DNA from: Purshia tridentata
Taxonomy: Eukaryota; Streptophyta; Magnoliopsida; Rosales; Rosaceae
DNA length: 64,000 nt
Direction: 5' to 3'
NCBI GenBank assembly: GCA_003254885.1
Contig: QANT01005282.1
Coordinates: forward strand, 1 to 64,000
The position numbers and the translations under genes are program-made. This document shows, in pieces, positions 12,185 to 25,085 of the stretch. The first letter of the stretch is position 1, and each line of letters opens with the position of its first letter. The notes beneath the pieces are model-generated. The model did not search any database. It had not been told where the DNA came from and saw only the letters and a list, made by a program, of their open reading frames with translations.

Positions 12185-12910
12185 ATGCTAACCCTAGAAA
12201 CTGCTCAGGCAACCTCTAGATCCATGGAGTCACCTTCGAGTCCCCGGATTTCGTTCTCTGCTGAATTCCTAGATGAAAAAAACTTCATCTCCATTAGCCC
12301 CAATTCTCAGGGTGAAGTACAAGATCAAAGGATCATGGAGTGTGATCAGAAGGTACGTAACGCAGATCAGTTTGAGTTTCTCTCAAGCAATGTGGGTAGC
12401 CATACCATGTTAACTGCAGATGAGCTTTTCTTTGAAGGGAAGCTCCTTCCCTTTTGGCAAAAGCAGCATTCTGACAGGCTTGCCAAGATCTGTCTTACAA
12501 CGAAAGATGCTGAGGAAGATGAGGAAGAGGAAGGAGTGAACAAGGAGGAGAGTAGAGGAAGTTGGTTTGTTGATGATGACCCATCTCCAAGGCCACCTAA
12601 GTGCACTGTTTTATGGAAAGAGTTACTGAGGTTGAAGAAGCAACGCGCTTCATCTTTGTCACCATCTTCGTCATCCTCATCTTCAAATTCGTCTTCGAGC
12701 TCATTTTCTGATATAGCCACAGCAGATCAAGAGAAGGATGGAGTTGGGAACAAAGATAAGTATATGAAGAGGATAAAAAAAGGGTTAGAGAGGACAAGAT
12801 CAGCCAGCATAAGAATTAGGCCGATGATTAATGTGCCAATTTGCACACAGATGAAGAGCAGTGCCTTGCCACCACTGTTTCCTCTCAGGAAAGGAAGACT
12901 AGAGAGGTGA
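12185..12910 (+). CDS. Uncharacterised Ser-rich protein with BKI1/MAKR-like ADELF motif
   Basis: Intronless, 241 aa. The start ATG at 12185 opens MLTLETAQATSRS; the frame closes with TGA at 12908-12910. Near residue 79 it has ADELFFEGKLLPF, closely matching ADELFYKGQLLPL of the BKI1-like protein upstream. After that come an acidic run near 108-118, PKCTVLWKELLRLKKQR near 138-156, a Ser run near 157-177, and a basic tail ending LPPLFPLRKGRLER. There is no signal peptide or membrane segment. The ADELF motif, basic patches and Ser tracts recall plant MAKR/DUF1645-type proteins that dock on receptor kinases. It lacks the C-terminal BRI1-interacting motif. The biochemical role is unknown. A link to receptor-kinase signalling is inference from the shared motif. 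Confidence 0.75.
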   Translation: MLTLETAQATSRSMESPSSPRISFSAEFLDEKNFISISPNSQGEVQDQRIMECDQKVRNADQFEFLSSNVGSHTMLTADELFFEGKLLPFWQKQHSDRLAKICLTTKDAEEDEEEEGVNKEESRGSWFVDDDPSPRPPKCTVLWKELLRLKKQRASSLSPSSSSSSSNSSSSSFSDIATADQEKDGVGNKDKYMKRIKKGLERTRSASIRIRPMINVPICTQMKSSALPPLFPLRKGRLER

Positions 12911-14074
12911 GGATCATGAGGAACGAGTAGCAGAAGTTGGTCTGATCTGCAGAATTGTCCAAAATGTTCATGGATTTCTAATTTTTGTTTTTATTTCATT
13001 TAAAATTTCTGTCTCATGTTTAGAGTGTTGATTATGGTGCATCTGGAGAATCATAATGTAAATGCTAACTTTTCTAGTATTGTGGGGGTATATTAACAAA
13101 ATTCGTTTAATTATTTTTCATCTTGTACCGTCAAAAACAAAAAGTACAAACAGTTCTTTGCCAACTGGCGATCCTAAATAGGTAACTAGAAAGTGTGAAG
13201 TAATTCAAAATGCAGATGCAAAGATGCGAATCAGTAGGTCCAGCATGTGAGGCATAGCAGAGAATCTGAATCATCTGATCTTTGGCCTTAACGATGATGA
13301 ATACTGAATTATTTTTGGTAAATGAGAAAGGCCAGGACCACATTGGTAAGATTCTTCAAGGTGTGAATGTAATAGGGATTTAGCTAGAATAAGTGATTCT
13401 TTCCAGAAACCAATCTGTGTTTGTTAACCCATTTTCGAAAATGGGTATCGGAAATTTTTTCTAAAATAGCCTCTAGATATTAATCATAGTATGGAGGTTA
13501 GAGCTACTAGTGCAAAGGTTTAAGAAAATGAAGGCAAAAATTTGTAATGACTTTAGAACATGGAACACTTGGCAAATTGACTAGTGCCAAAAGAAGAAAT
13601 AGAGACAGAAAGTCGACCATATATGTAACTGAAGTACACAAGGAATGAATACATAAAAAATAAACAACAATCAATCACTTTACAAAAATACAGCAAACAT
13701 ATTCATGTTGTACATTTGAAAGAGAAAAATGTGCATTAAAGAATATTAAAAATTAGTGTGGACTACTAAGTGATGCACAAATTAAGAGCATCGACCAACT
13801 ATGCCAAAAAAACAAAGCATCAACATGACTGCGCATGAACAATCTTCTATAACACTATACACTCAAATTTCACTGAAGACCTTCAATCCTGTCAAAACTA
13901 AAGACAGCTAAGCACGAGAACTTTTGACTCCAGGATCAACGGGCTGACAAGGGAAAATTTCCAGCCAAATTGTTTGAGAGCTCTTTACGTATATATATGT
14001 ACCAAGGCATCGATCAAGTTTCTTGATAAAAAAGCAAGAAACTTTACCTTTCAATGCATATATATACTAGCTGT
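12911..14074. other. Convergent intergenic region
   Basis: This lies between the 3' ends of the 12185 gene (plus) and the malectin/LRR gene (minus). It should hold both 3' UTRs. I see no further gene. Confidence 0.6.
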
Positions 14075-17007
14075 TCAAGAAGATGGCGGTGGTGAAAAAT
14101 AATTTCCAGAAGTCCTGAAACACAAATCAAATCAATCAGCTTAAAGTGCAACTGATAAGGTATGAATGATAAGACTAGTGGACTTTCACGCTACCTTAGG
14201 TCCAGTCCAGACTTTCTAACAAGGCTACTAGGAACTTGACCAGTCAGATTATTGTTTTGTAAGAAGCTGAAAGAGACATGGGAACAGGTCAGAAACATGA
14301 AGTATCATAACGGCATTGCTTGCATAATAATTGGGTTAGAATCTGAATTATCAACAGTAGAAAAATTATATTTTCTTCCATAAAAATGAATGCAGCCTAT
14401 CATTCAGATAAATATCTATTTCTGAAACCATAAGCAATCATAAGACTTTAGTCACACATATGTGTGTGTGTGTATAATGCCATTAACAAACTTCAACTTT
14501 GTGACAATCCCCTCTAATCAAATTCTCATTCATTTTCCGTAAAAATAGACGTCTTTAAAAATGCACAGAAAAATCTCAAATTTACACCAAGAACCAACGA
14601 AGAAATAAATTTGATATTACTTACAGTTCTCGCAAGCTCTCAATGTTACCAAGCGATGAGGGAATCTCTCCACTGAAATGATTGTCTTCCAAGTGCCTTA
14701 AATGAGGAAAAATAACAAACATTGGATCCGAGAAAGTAAATACTACATTTCAGGCAACATGTCATGATAAAAGGGCACTCAGGTTCCAGATATTCAGATT
14801 AGACAATCCACAAAAAAGAGATTATGAATCACTTTATCAAACCACAAGTAATATCTGTTATAGATTCAGGCCAATATCCATGATATTTATTTATAGCAGA
14901 TCATGTGCTTAATATTCCATATGACATCACATGTTTCATAAGCTCAAAAATAAAATGATGAAAGGGTTTTGGGGAAGTAAATTGCCACAACTTACAGTGT
15001 CTCCAGTCTCTTCAATGAACTGAGATCAGGAATAGGCCCTGTCAAATTGTTATCCCCAAGCCAGCTGTAAAAAGAATCAAATTTTTGATCAATGATTCAG
15101 CAAAAACTTGTTCTTGATTTAAAAAGACATTAAAATTTAAGAAACCTACACGCCAGACAATGCAGTCATATTGGCAATACTAGGTGATAGCGATCCTGAA
15201 AGGCCCATACTTGTCAGATTTCTGGAAACAGAAGTAAGCTTTTGTCATATTGAGAAGGAAAAAAAAGTACTTGATAAGCAATACAAAATCAAGTATGAAA
15301 TGATTATAACAAGTTTCAACTCACAAAGCGACCACACGAATTCGAGGGCCTTCAGAGCATGTAATTCCTGTCCATGAGTACTGACGGGGTAAACAAGGAT
15401 CACCATTCCAGTTAGGCGGAGGGTTCTGAAGACTCTCTTTTACTTTTAACAAACCAATAACTGAGATAAGAAAGGCAATTACCATTAAGAATTGCTATCA
15501 AACCACCTTATTTGAATGCATTTCACTCATCTTGGAGATATGAGGCTAACTTGTGAGTTAATGGTTGCTATTTGAATAAGCCAAGGTACAATATGGCAAC
15601 TAATGGTTGCGGAGAAGTGAATTCTTAACATAGGTTATAGTTAAAAATCAAAATACAAACCCACTAGCGTCAAAGATAAGCATACCATCTCGAGTACTAG
15701 TTGTTCCTCCGAGGGCCAGCAGTTGAAAAACCTCGCCCGCATTAATCAAAGGACCTAGGCTTGACCCAGAAGAAGGGGTCAAAGTAATCCTGGTAGTACC
15801 ATTAAGAGGCCACATTTTTGCATAGACAACAAGTCCTGCTGGAGACACAACCAAACCGCTGTAATATGGAACACCATTAATATTTATGTTGAACACCCTT
15901 GAGCTTAATGTCTGGTTATCGGCGAAGTACAGAGCAATGTAGTAATTCGATTCAGGAACCGACCCTGGAGGCCAGTTAATCTCCATAGCTTCCAATTGCC
16001 CAGTTGTCAGCTCACTTTCGAAAACTTTCAAAGGGGGCAGGTTCCACAAACCAGAAACAGATACAGTTGCATTGCTAGCATTGGTAGAATTGTCTTCTCC
16101 AAAGGGCTCCCAAAACCGATCAAATTGGTCATCTGGGTATCTGAATAAGGCGACCCTTTCAGATTCTAAGTTTCTAAACACATCTTTGACTTCAAATTCA
16201 ATGTCACTGAGCTACAGATTTACAAGTTAAGCAAGCAAATAAATACATACCGAATGATGGGTCCGGTGTAGCCAAAGCTGTGCCTGGCAACCAAGCTGAG
16301 TCCGGACGACTTGAAATCGGTCGAGTTGTAGACCGAGTCCTCGAGTATGACAAACTCCAGCGCCGACATAAACGGGTCGGAGTCCGTGTACGTATTCGAC
16401 CCGACGCAGACGCTCATGACCTTATTTTGGGCGAGAAAAACGCCCTCGTAATAAGACGACATGCCGTTGGCGTAGTCCTCCGTGGTGTTGACGACGGCCC
16501 AGAGCGTGCCGTCCACAATCTGGTCGAAGACCGGCGGCAAGTCCCCGCCGGAATTGACTCCGCCGTAGTAGTAGGTGGTGCGGACCATGTACTTGGCGTT
16601 GCGGTAGACGTTGACGGTGTAGCAGAACTTGTGGTGGGGTTCGTTGGGGAACGATCGGACGGTGGAGAGGGTGGGGTCGAGGAGTGTGGTGGTTAGGTTT
16701 CTGGGGGTCCCACCGGAGATGAAGTCCGCGTCGGGGAGCCATTCGCGGCCGTCGATTAAGGCTTTGGAGGCGGCGCCGCAGTTGATCAAAATTCCTGAAA
16801 ATTGAGATGGGTTTTAGAGGAAGTGAGCTTTAAATTACAACTAGCTATTGGTATACTGGTATTTCTGGAGGTTCCAAGTTCGAATCCTCCTCAAGAAAAA
16901 CGAAAGCGAGAATCGAAAGTGGGAAATGCATGCTTACCTTTGGGGAGGGAAAGAGAGAGGGGGAGGAGGGAAAGGAGGTGGAAGAAGAAGAGGGAGATGG
17001 TGGTCAT
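14075..17007 (-). CDS. Secreted malectin-like domain / leucine-rich repeat protein
   Basis: Nine exons on the minus strand: 17007-16938, 16794-16251, 16140-15686, 15460-15325, 15221-15150, 15064-14996, 14696-14625, 14266-14195 and 14114-14075. All introns are GT-AG and the joined frame is 1530 bp, 509 aa. Exon 1 is a signal peptide (MTTISLFFFHLLSLLPLSL). Exons 2 and 3 form the malectin-like domain, starting ILINCGAAS and including ALEFVILED and YYIALYFAD. Then come a linker with the LRR N-cap PPNWNGDPCLP and WTGITC, and four LRR exons of 69-72 bp with motifs such as NNLTGPIP and NHFSGEIPSSLG. The protein ends SGNYFSPPPSS with no transmembrane helix or kinase. This matches the short class of plant di-glucose-binding LRR proteins (At3g19230/At3g05990-like, about 520 aa). 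An extracellular, possibly cell-wall carbohydrate-sensing role is inferred from the family. The gene is divergent from the ARIA-like gene. Confidence 0.88.
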
Positions 17008-19205
17008 TTTTTCTGGTCTGAGAAGGTGAGAAGAAAGAAGAGAGGTGTGGATAGAGAAGAGAATGAGAGGGTTAGGTGGGGTGAGGTGAGTGAGTTGTGC
17101 AAGGAAGGAATAGGGGGACACAGTAGGAGGTGGAGTTGGGGAAGAGGAAAGGTATTGTGGTTGGTTGGTTGACGCGGGAAAACCAGGGCTGGGTCAGAGC
17201 GCGGTTGTTAATTTTCAACTTTTAACTCTCTCACTCGTTTTTGGTGAAGTTGGTTGATACTTGATAGGCCCATTTTGTTGTGGTCAATCAAGATTTTATT
17301 ACCCCACCAGAAAGCTAAGGACAAACTGACAAAGCTACGAAAAAATTAAAAAAAAAAACAAAGAAAAAACTGCAGCAACAAATAAAGTTAGCCAGTAAGA
17401 ACCAGACAACTCAGAACAACGGCCAGCAGGAGCCACAAAAAGCCCCAAAGTCCAAACCACTAAATAAGTCAACCAACCAAAACCGGCGGGGGTCTCCAAT
17501 TGATCCACACCATGGAAGAGGATCGGAAAAAAACATAAGTTGGGTTTCATGGTATCATCCAATCGACTTATGATGCACATAAATTGTCCCAACTTTTACA
17601 ATCAATTCAATTTAAAGATCCTAGTGAGCATTTTTTTTTCCTTCAAAGCTGGGAAAAACGTATTTGTCTCGAGCGACGAGCGACTCGCGAGTCTTGCATG
17701 TCTCAAGCAAGCATCTCAAAGGCAAGTCTTTGGTGTCTTGCACGTTCTCAAGCGTTTCGCGTGTCTCATGCATCTCTCACGAAGGTGAAGTGGAGGGAAG
17801 TGACCGCATAGGTCAGCTTTGTAGGGAGGTTTTTTTTTTTTTGGTTATGGGTTCATAGAACCATCTTACATAAGATTGCTAAAGTGATAGAGTAAGCCCA
17901 AAGGCAGTTTGATAATACTGGAAGTGGGCCCAAAATATAATTGCGTTCGTACATGATAACCAAAAAGAATACTCCCTATCTATATATTTTTGTACCAAGG
18001 CACTCTAAATATTTTTACTGGTAAATTGTTAATCATCATAGGATTCTCTATTCTAATTATCTAATCCCATGGTTGGATCTACAGCTGTTAATTTCTCGGA
18101 CAATGACCGACGATGTGTAACTCATTTATTGTCTTGGTGCTGAGCCTGCCAACCCAAAGTCCAAATCAGTGGGCTCAGCTCACTGTCTCCAATCATATTC
18201 GCGAAATGTTGCGCATGTGACAATCACCATTCAGCATTCGTGTTAAATCACGTCCTCCTCAAACTCATTCACATGCATGATGCATGATGCGTGATGATCA
18301 TGATGATAGCCCGTCGTTTGGTTGGTCGGGTTGGCAATGACCCAATCCTAAATGAGACCTAAGGCAGAAGTTATGAATTTAGTCATTTTATTTAATACGT
18401 TAATATATTATTTGGGTTAATATGTCGTCCTAAACTTATTAATTTTTAGAAATTTATTTAAATTTCACTTAAATGTTGAAATGAAAAGTTACTAATGAAA
18501 CAAAGAAAATATAATAAAAAATAGATAGAAATTGCAAAAAGAGAAATGAGATGAAGTCATTATTTAAAGACTAGAAGGCGAGATAATAAACATAGACCTA
18601 TTTTTGGATCCCTATAGTCCGGCCTACTCAGGTCAACCCAAATCAACAACTCAGTGTCGGCGTCGCTTTGCAATTTACAATATGTAAGCACGACCATACT
18701 CTACTGTATGGTAGACCCCAAAGGCTTCGCATGCAGTCCGTCTTATTGGGACCACCATTGACACACAGCATGCGCCCGTTAGCTAATTTCATCGCCTCCT
18801 GTACTTTATCCGAGCGGGAGCGCACGTTAGTCAATCATTAATAATTACTAATTAAATTAAATAAATTAAATAAATTAAATAAATTAAATAAATTAAATAA
18901 ATTAAATTAAATAAATTAAATCAAATTAATTTTAATAAATATAAATACATAAATGCAGATTTTCAGAACCGGAAATCATGTGGCTGGTTGAAACCCGACA
19001 CATTCCACCGGAAAAGAAAAGAAAAGAAAGTAAAAAGAACAAAAAAAGAAAGAAAAAGAAAAAGCTTTTACTTATATTTTTTAATTCCGAAATTACCCTC
19101 CGATCCCCCTCTCTCTCTCTCTCGTGTTCTCTCACTCCACCTATTCAAATCCAAAAATTTCATTTCGGATCAGCTTCTTCTTCTCTTAGCTTTTCGTTTT
19201 CGTTG
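17008..19205. other. Divergent promoter region between malectin/LRR and ARIA-like genes
   Basis: A 2.2-kb interval between two head-to-head genes. Purine-rich DNA at 17008-17170 lies in the leader/promoter of the minus-strand gene. The rest is AT-rich spacer with poly-T runs at about 17629 and 17830, and a short-unit minisatellite at 18850-18925. A CT run near 19110 lies in the likely leader of the ARIA-like gene. No gene seen. Confidence 0.6.
18850..18925. repeat. AAATAAATT-type minisatellite
   Basis: About eight copies of a 9-10 base unit, AAATTAAATA with small variations, lie head to tail about 300 bases before the ARIA-like start codon. Confidence 0.85.
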
Positions 19206-22200
19206 ATGGAGCTGCCGAGGCGCCAAGATCAGAGCCACCCGGAGAGGAAGGGCCAGAAGCGAAAGCTGGAGGAGGAAATAGAAGACGAGCGAGAGATCTC
19301 GGCGGCGCAGTCCGGCGACGCCAGAAAGGCGCTGCTGACCGAGGTGAGCGAACAGGTTCACATCCTCAACTCCGCCTTCTCTTGGAGCGAGCCCGATCGT
19401 GCCGCAGCTAAGCGCGCCACGCACGTCCTCGCCGAGCTCGCCAAGAACGGTTAGTTCGAAAATTCCCAAAGCGCCCTTCGATCTCGTCCTAATTTAAGTT
19501 TTTCGAATTTTCTATCAGTTCTGGAACTTTCTCTAGGGTTTTACTCTTTGTATGTTGTTCGGAATTAACGATTTTGTGTGCGTTGGGGCAGAGGAGGTGG
19601 TGAACGTGATCGTTGAAGGTGGTGCAGTTCCGGCTTTGGTGAAGCATCTTCAAGCGCCGCCGTATAGCGAGGCTGATCGAAGTTCGAAGCCGTTCGAACA
19701 CGAGGTCGAGAAGGGGAGTGCCTTTGCACTAGGCCTTCTGGCCGTTAAGGTCAGTAGACTCTCACTGTGTTTAAAATTTTCAACTTGTCAGCTGCGGTGC
19801 TCGTATAATTGAGCTTGTAAATTTACTCACAGAGTTTCACGGATTGTGATTAGTGTTAGTTGGATACTAACTGGAATCGATAAAATTATACTATGCTAGA
19901 AGTTCATATTTCAAATATCTGGAGAATTCTACAATTTGTATAAATGGGCATGGGAACGTCAGTATGAGGCCTATTTAATAGCATGCATTTTTTACTTTTA
20001 GTAATAGTTGTTTTTGTTCTGTTTGGCTGTGGTATCTGTAAGGTTTACTATGATTAGCTTTGTTTGGTAGTACTTTTCGATATGTTAGAGTAGTAAGTGG
20101 CTGTGGAATGGTTGTGTGAGAGTGCGTGACCTCTGCCATGATGTGTCTTCTTTTACGTGTACCAATATACCTTATGTCCAACTTCTCAAATCCCTTCTAT
20201 ATGTCTGGATGCTTTTGATTCTTGGTCTAGCCGGTCTATCCTTCACCCCTTCTTCTTATGAAGTTGCATGACTATTTGTGCCACAGGCACTCATGGGATA
20301 GGATATACTTTTACAATCACATTAAATCTGCATGTAATTGCTAAACCTTTTTTTTCCTTGCTGTCTTATGTGTCAACAGCCAGAGCATCAACAACTCATT
20401 GTTGACACTGGTGCATTATCTCATCTTGTGGATCTATTAAAGAGGCACAAGGATAGTGTCTTATCTCGGGCTTTGTATAGCGTTATTCGTAGAGCTGCAG
20501 ATGCCATCACCAACCTTGCTCATGAGAACAGCAGCATTAAAACCCGTGTCAGGTTTGATTGGCTCTCTTGTACCCTATTTCTAAATTTGACATTACCAAC
20601 AAGATATTCTAATGGTCATCATGGCTGCATATACAGGATAGAAGGTGGTATTCCACCTCTAGTTGAGTTGCTTGAATTTGCTGATACGAAGGTGCAAAGA
20701 GCAGCTGCTGGAGCACTACGAACCCTGGCATTTAAAAATGATGAGAATAAGAATCAGGTAATAGAACTTTCTTGTCAAGTTATTTATTACTAAAGTTGCT
20801 TTTAACATGAAACAAATTGTGTTCATTTTGTGATTTTGCAGATTGTCGAATGCAATGCTCTTCCTACCCTCATTCTAATGCTTCGTTCTGAGGATGCTGC
20901 GATACATTACGAAGCGGTAGGATCTTTCAGACTACAATGTATATAATGAGCTATTGGACTTAATACTGTCTAGAATTGGGTTTTTGCACTTCATGTTGCT
21001 GCAGCATCAGATGATTTTTAATGGATTTCAGGTTGGTGTAATTGGAAATCTGGTACACTCATCGCCAAACATAAAGAAAGAAGTTCTTCTTGCAGGAGCT
21101 TTACAACCTGTTATTGGATTGCTAAGGTGTTCCCCAAACTCCCATTACTGTCATGCCACTTGATGTAACTATATTGCTGTTAATTTTTGCCCACCATGAG
21201 TTATAATGTCAATAAGTTTCTCAAGTCTTAATATTGAACACAGTTCCTGCTGCTCTGAGAGCCAAAGAGAGGCAGCTTTATTGCTTGGACAATTTGCTGC
21301 AACCGATTCAGATTGCAAGGTGGTTTAGATGTAACTTTTTTCTTTCTTTATTTTCCATCAACAATTTCACCCCTTGTGCTTGGACCCAGAAATGTTTCTA
21401 TGACCTTGCAGTTTTTTTTCTACCCTTATTTATTTTATTTTATTTTTTTATGTTGACTAGTTGTGCTAGATACTTTCCTTCACGTTCTCAATTTTCTGTG
21501 TGATGCATCAATTTTTTTTTTAGATCTTTCAATTTTTCCATTACCCTCCTACTGAAATAGTAAGGTTTCTGTAGGTTCACATTGTACAGAGGGGGGCTGT
21601 CCGACCTTTGATTGAGATGCTTCAATCCCCAGATGTACAACTGAGGGAGATGTCAGCTTTTGCATTGGGGAGATTGGCACAGGTTAATATTTCTTAATAT
21701 TTTGTTTTGTTTAAATCACAGGTCTTGGCCAATATTGAAAAATTTAGTGTGGGGCCAGTGTCTTCATGCCATTGGATGGGTTCTATCTGCCAAGGCTGAC
21801 TTTTGACTTTCTGCTAAGAATTTAAATAACCATAGATGGACTCATTCCATTTTCTTCTAGAAATGAAGATGAATTTATGGGCCATTTTTCAGTACATTTG
21901 AGCAGAAGTTCTAAAATATAGATCTTGAAGAATTTCTTTCAATCACTTATACTGTCTTCAGGTTCCTGATAATACAATCCAATGCATTAATCATGATTTA
22001 TTATTTAAATATCCCTTTTATGTCTTTTCACATGCTACTTTATTTCGTAATAATTGCTTCAACTATTTGCAAATTCAGGATGCACACAACCAAGCTGGTA
22101 TTGCTCATAATGGTGGTTTATTGCCATTGCTGAAGCTTCTTGATTCAAAAAATGGGTCTCTGCAACATAATGCTGCTTTTACTCTTTATGGCCTTGCAGA

Positions 22201-25085
22201 TAATGAGGTATGTTATAAGTAATGAACTGTCATGAACTTGTGGGATGAATGCTATAAATTGGGTCAACTTTTAACACCATTTTAATGTGATGTTATTTTG
22301 TTTATTCATTTTCTCCGCTAGGATAATGTGTCCGATTTTATTAGGGTTGGAGGTGTTCAGAAGCTACAGGATGGAGAATTTATTTTTCAAGTATATCTCT
22401 CTCTCTCTCTCTCTCTCTGTGTATAAAAGTTGGCTGTTATAATATTTTTGGTTTTTTTAACTAGAGTATGTTTCTAAATGTTATAGTTTAATGACATGAT
22501 TCTTTATTTATCTTAGTAACTATAAGAGATGTTTTTAAGTTTTTACCTTCTTTTTATCCCTCTCTGTGCTACATATCACAACTAGTAACCTACAAGAATT
22601 GAAAACGTATTTTCAGGCGACAAAGGATTGTGTGACCAAAACTTTGAAAAGATTAGAGGAGAAGATTCATGGACGGGTGAGCAATTTCATGCTTATTACT
22701 CTTAAATTTTTCATATCTACTTGTTGGTATGACATAATGTTTTTTTGAATTTTATGCTAAAAGTCTATGAAATTGTAATTTCTTAATTTTCTTAATGTAG
22801 GTTTTGTCCCATTTGTTATATTTGATGCGTGTGGCGGAGAGGATTGTTCAAAGACGAGTTGCTTTGGCTTTTGCTCATCTTTGTTCCCCAGATGATCTGA
22901 GGACAATATTCATTGATAACAATGGCATGTCATATTTTCTGTATCTCCATATATTTTTTTCATGTTGTTCTTTTGCATAGAAACTTATATTCTTTATTAT
23001 ATTTATGCTGGTTTGGAGTTGGCTGATATATATAGCATATTGTTTAGCAGGTTTGGAGTTGCTTCTTGCGCTTCTTGGTTCTAATAGCCATAAACAGCAA
23101 CTTGATGGTGCTATGGCTCTGTATAAGTTGGCCAATAAAGCCATGACTCTTTCTCCTGTGGATGCAGCTCCCCCATCTCCAACACCACAGGTTGGGGTGC
23201 TTTCCAATAGTGGCTGGGTTTTTCATGCTTTTGGCATATATATTGAATTCTTATGTTTTTGGACATGATACAAGGGGTCAGCTTGGTGGCAGAATACATA
23301 TATTGTTGCTCCAAACCATTCGAGTTGTTAGTTTTCATTTTCTTTTTTTGTTTCTTTTGTAGATTCATAGTTTGGTAGGGAAGATATCAAATACTCAAGA
23401 AAAAGTTGTCATCCAAATCCACCCTTTAAATCCATAACAATAAGTATAAAAATATAAGCAGTTAAATCCAAATCCTTCATTTCAATCCACATATCCAAAT
23501 GCTATCTAAATAAATTCTCGCAAAAGAACCAAATTCAGAATGCCCCTTCTGTGGTTGCTTGCCTGAATTTAAAATTGCTGTTATCTTAAGCATTAAGCAT
23601 GTATTTAGTATGAATTGCCTATGATTGTGGATAAATCTTCCTGCAGGTCTATCTGGGGGAGCAATATGTAAACAACCCTACACTGTCCGATGTTACATTT
23701 TTAGTCGAAGGTATAAATCTGTTATTTTTGTTCAAGTTATTCCTACTTATGTTATACTAGTTATCACAGGGGACCATTAGTGTGTTTGCATTTTTTAGCA
23801 TAAAGGACCTAAATGTTTGATTGCTTCACTCACCAACTGCAGGTCGGCGGTTCTATGCTCACAGAATCTGCCTTCTTGCTTCTTCAGATGCGTTTCGTGC
23901 TATGTTCGATGGTGGTTACCGGGTGAGTGTCTGCATGTACCTTCCTTCCAATTAACACTAAAGTGCACATTACAGAGTAGAAAGGATGTCTTGATGTTCA
24001 ATAGTATGCATATCTTTATAATTTCCAGTTAACATGTTACAGGAGAAGGATGCTAGGGACATAGAGATACCAAATATTAGATGGGAGGTTTTCGAGTTGA
24101 TGATGAGGTAAAGACAAAGTGAAGTGTGTGTTTTCTTGTTATGCAAAAGCTGTCTGGTGAGCTTTGATGATTCAGAGACTTTGACTATGAACAGATTTAT
24201 ATACACTGGATCGGTAGACATTACTTTGGATATTGCTCAAGATCTCCTCAGAGCTGCAGATCAGTATCTTTTGGAGGGACTCAAGCGGCTTTGTGAGTAT
24301 ACAATAGCACAGGTGAGCTAGAACTCTCTCTCTCTCCCTCTCTCTCTCTCTGTGCATGTCCTGCCTCTGAATAAAAAAAGAGGGCTGCCTAATTACTATT
24401 TTATTTGTTGACTTAGGATATTTCATTGGAGAATGTTTCGAACATGTATGAACTTTCAGAAGCCTTCCATGCAATGTCATTAAGGCACACATGCATTCTA
24501 TTTATTTTGGAGCAGTTTGAGAAATTGAGTGCTAGACCGGGGTATGTGCTTCTCCAACCTTTCTTTCTTATTCAAATAATCTTCCTATGCAGATTAAACT
24601 GAATTTTCTTTTTGCCTTGCAAAAATGCTGGAAAGTTTGCAATGTCTTGGGTGTTGCACTGAGTAGTTAACAGAAAATATGAGTTTTTGATGTTGGCTAG
24701 CTTTCTTACTTAGTATTTATGCAATATCATTGTTCCATTGTATGCTCGGCATTGGTTTAAATTATCTGAAGTTCAGATTACCAAATATCACTTGTAAGTT
24801 TGCTATACTCATATAGTCAGTATATTCTATCAGTGAATAGGTTGAAAAAGATCTTTTATGTATTGTCGTCACATGAGTTCTCGGGTCTAGTCCTGTTTGG
24901 CTTAGCGGAAAATGGGTATCGGTCTTCTTTTCTTTTTTTAGTGAAGAGATTTGCTTTCCTTTTCATCTACTGAAATTCTTTCTATATGCAGGCACTCTCA
25001 TCTGATCGTGCGTATATTACCCGAGATCTGCACTTACTTTACTAAAGCACTTACAAAGCCTAACCCACATAACTTGCGGCTATAA
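19206..25085 (+). CDS. ARIA: ARIA/ABAP1-like ARM-repeat and BTB domain protein
   Basis: Nineteen exons: 19206-19449, 19592-19749, 20380-20552, 20637-20757, 20842-20916, 21032-21126, 21244-21319, 21575-21682, 22079-22207, 22322-22390, 22617-22676, 22801-22924, 23051-23190, 23647-23710, 23843-23922, 24043-24107, 24195-24312, 24417-24541 and 24992-25085. They total 2118 bp, 705 aa, and every junction keeps frame. After a basic N terminus (KGQKRKLEEE, nuclear-signal-like) come armadillo repeats (GGAVPALVKHL, EGGIPPLVELLEF, RGAVRPLIEMLQSPD, GGLLPLLKLLDS). The BTB/POZ domain begins LSDVTFLVEG and includes AHRICLLASSDAFRAMF and FIYTGSVDI. The protein ends NLRL. Arabidopsis ARIA (about 710 aa) binds the bZIP factor ABF2 in abscisic acid signalling; its sister ABAP1 restrains DNA replication licensing with TCP24. 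I cannot choose firmly between the two. All introns are GT-AG except the one after exon 12, which must be GC-AG (GCATGT donor at 22925). Confidence 0.9.

Noticed and set aside
16280-16742. Open frames opposite or offset to the malectin exon
   Set aside because: They are shadows of a GC-rich coding exon. Their composition mirrors the true frame.
16795-16937. tRNA or SINE-like B-box (GTTCGAATCC) in intron 1 of the malectin/LRR gene
   Set aside because: I found no matching A-box, cloverleaf or target duplication.
17335-17592. Hydrophobic minus-strand frame resembling a membrane protein
   Set aside because: It lies over an A/T-rich tract, and the hydrophobic runs come from poly-A and poly-T. 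No start context or family match.
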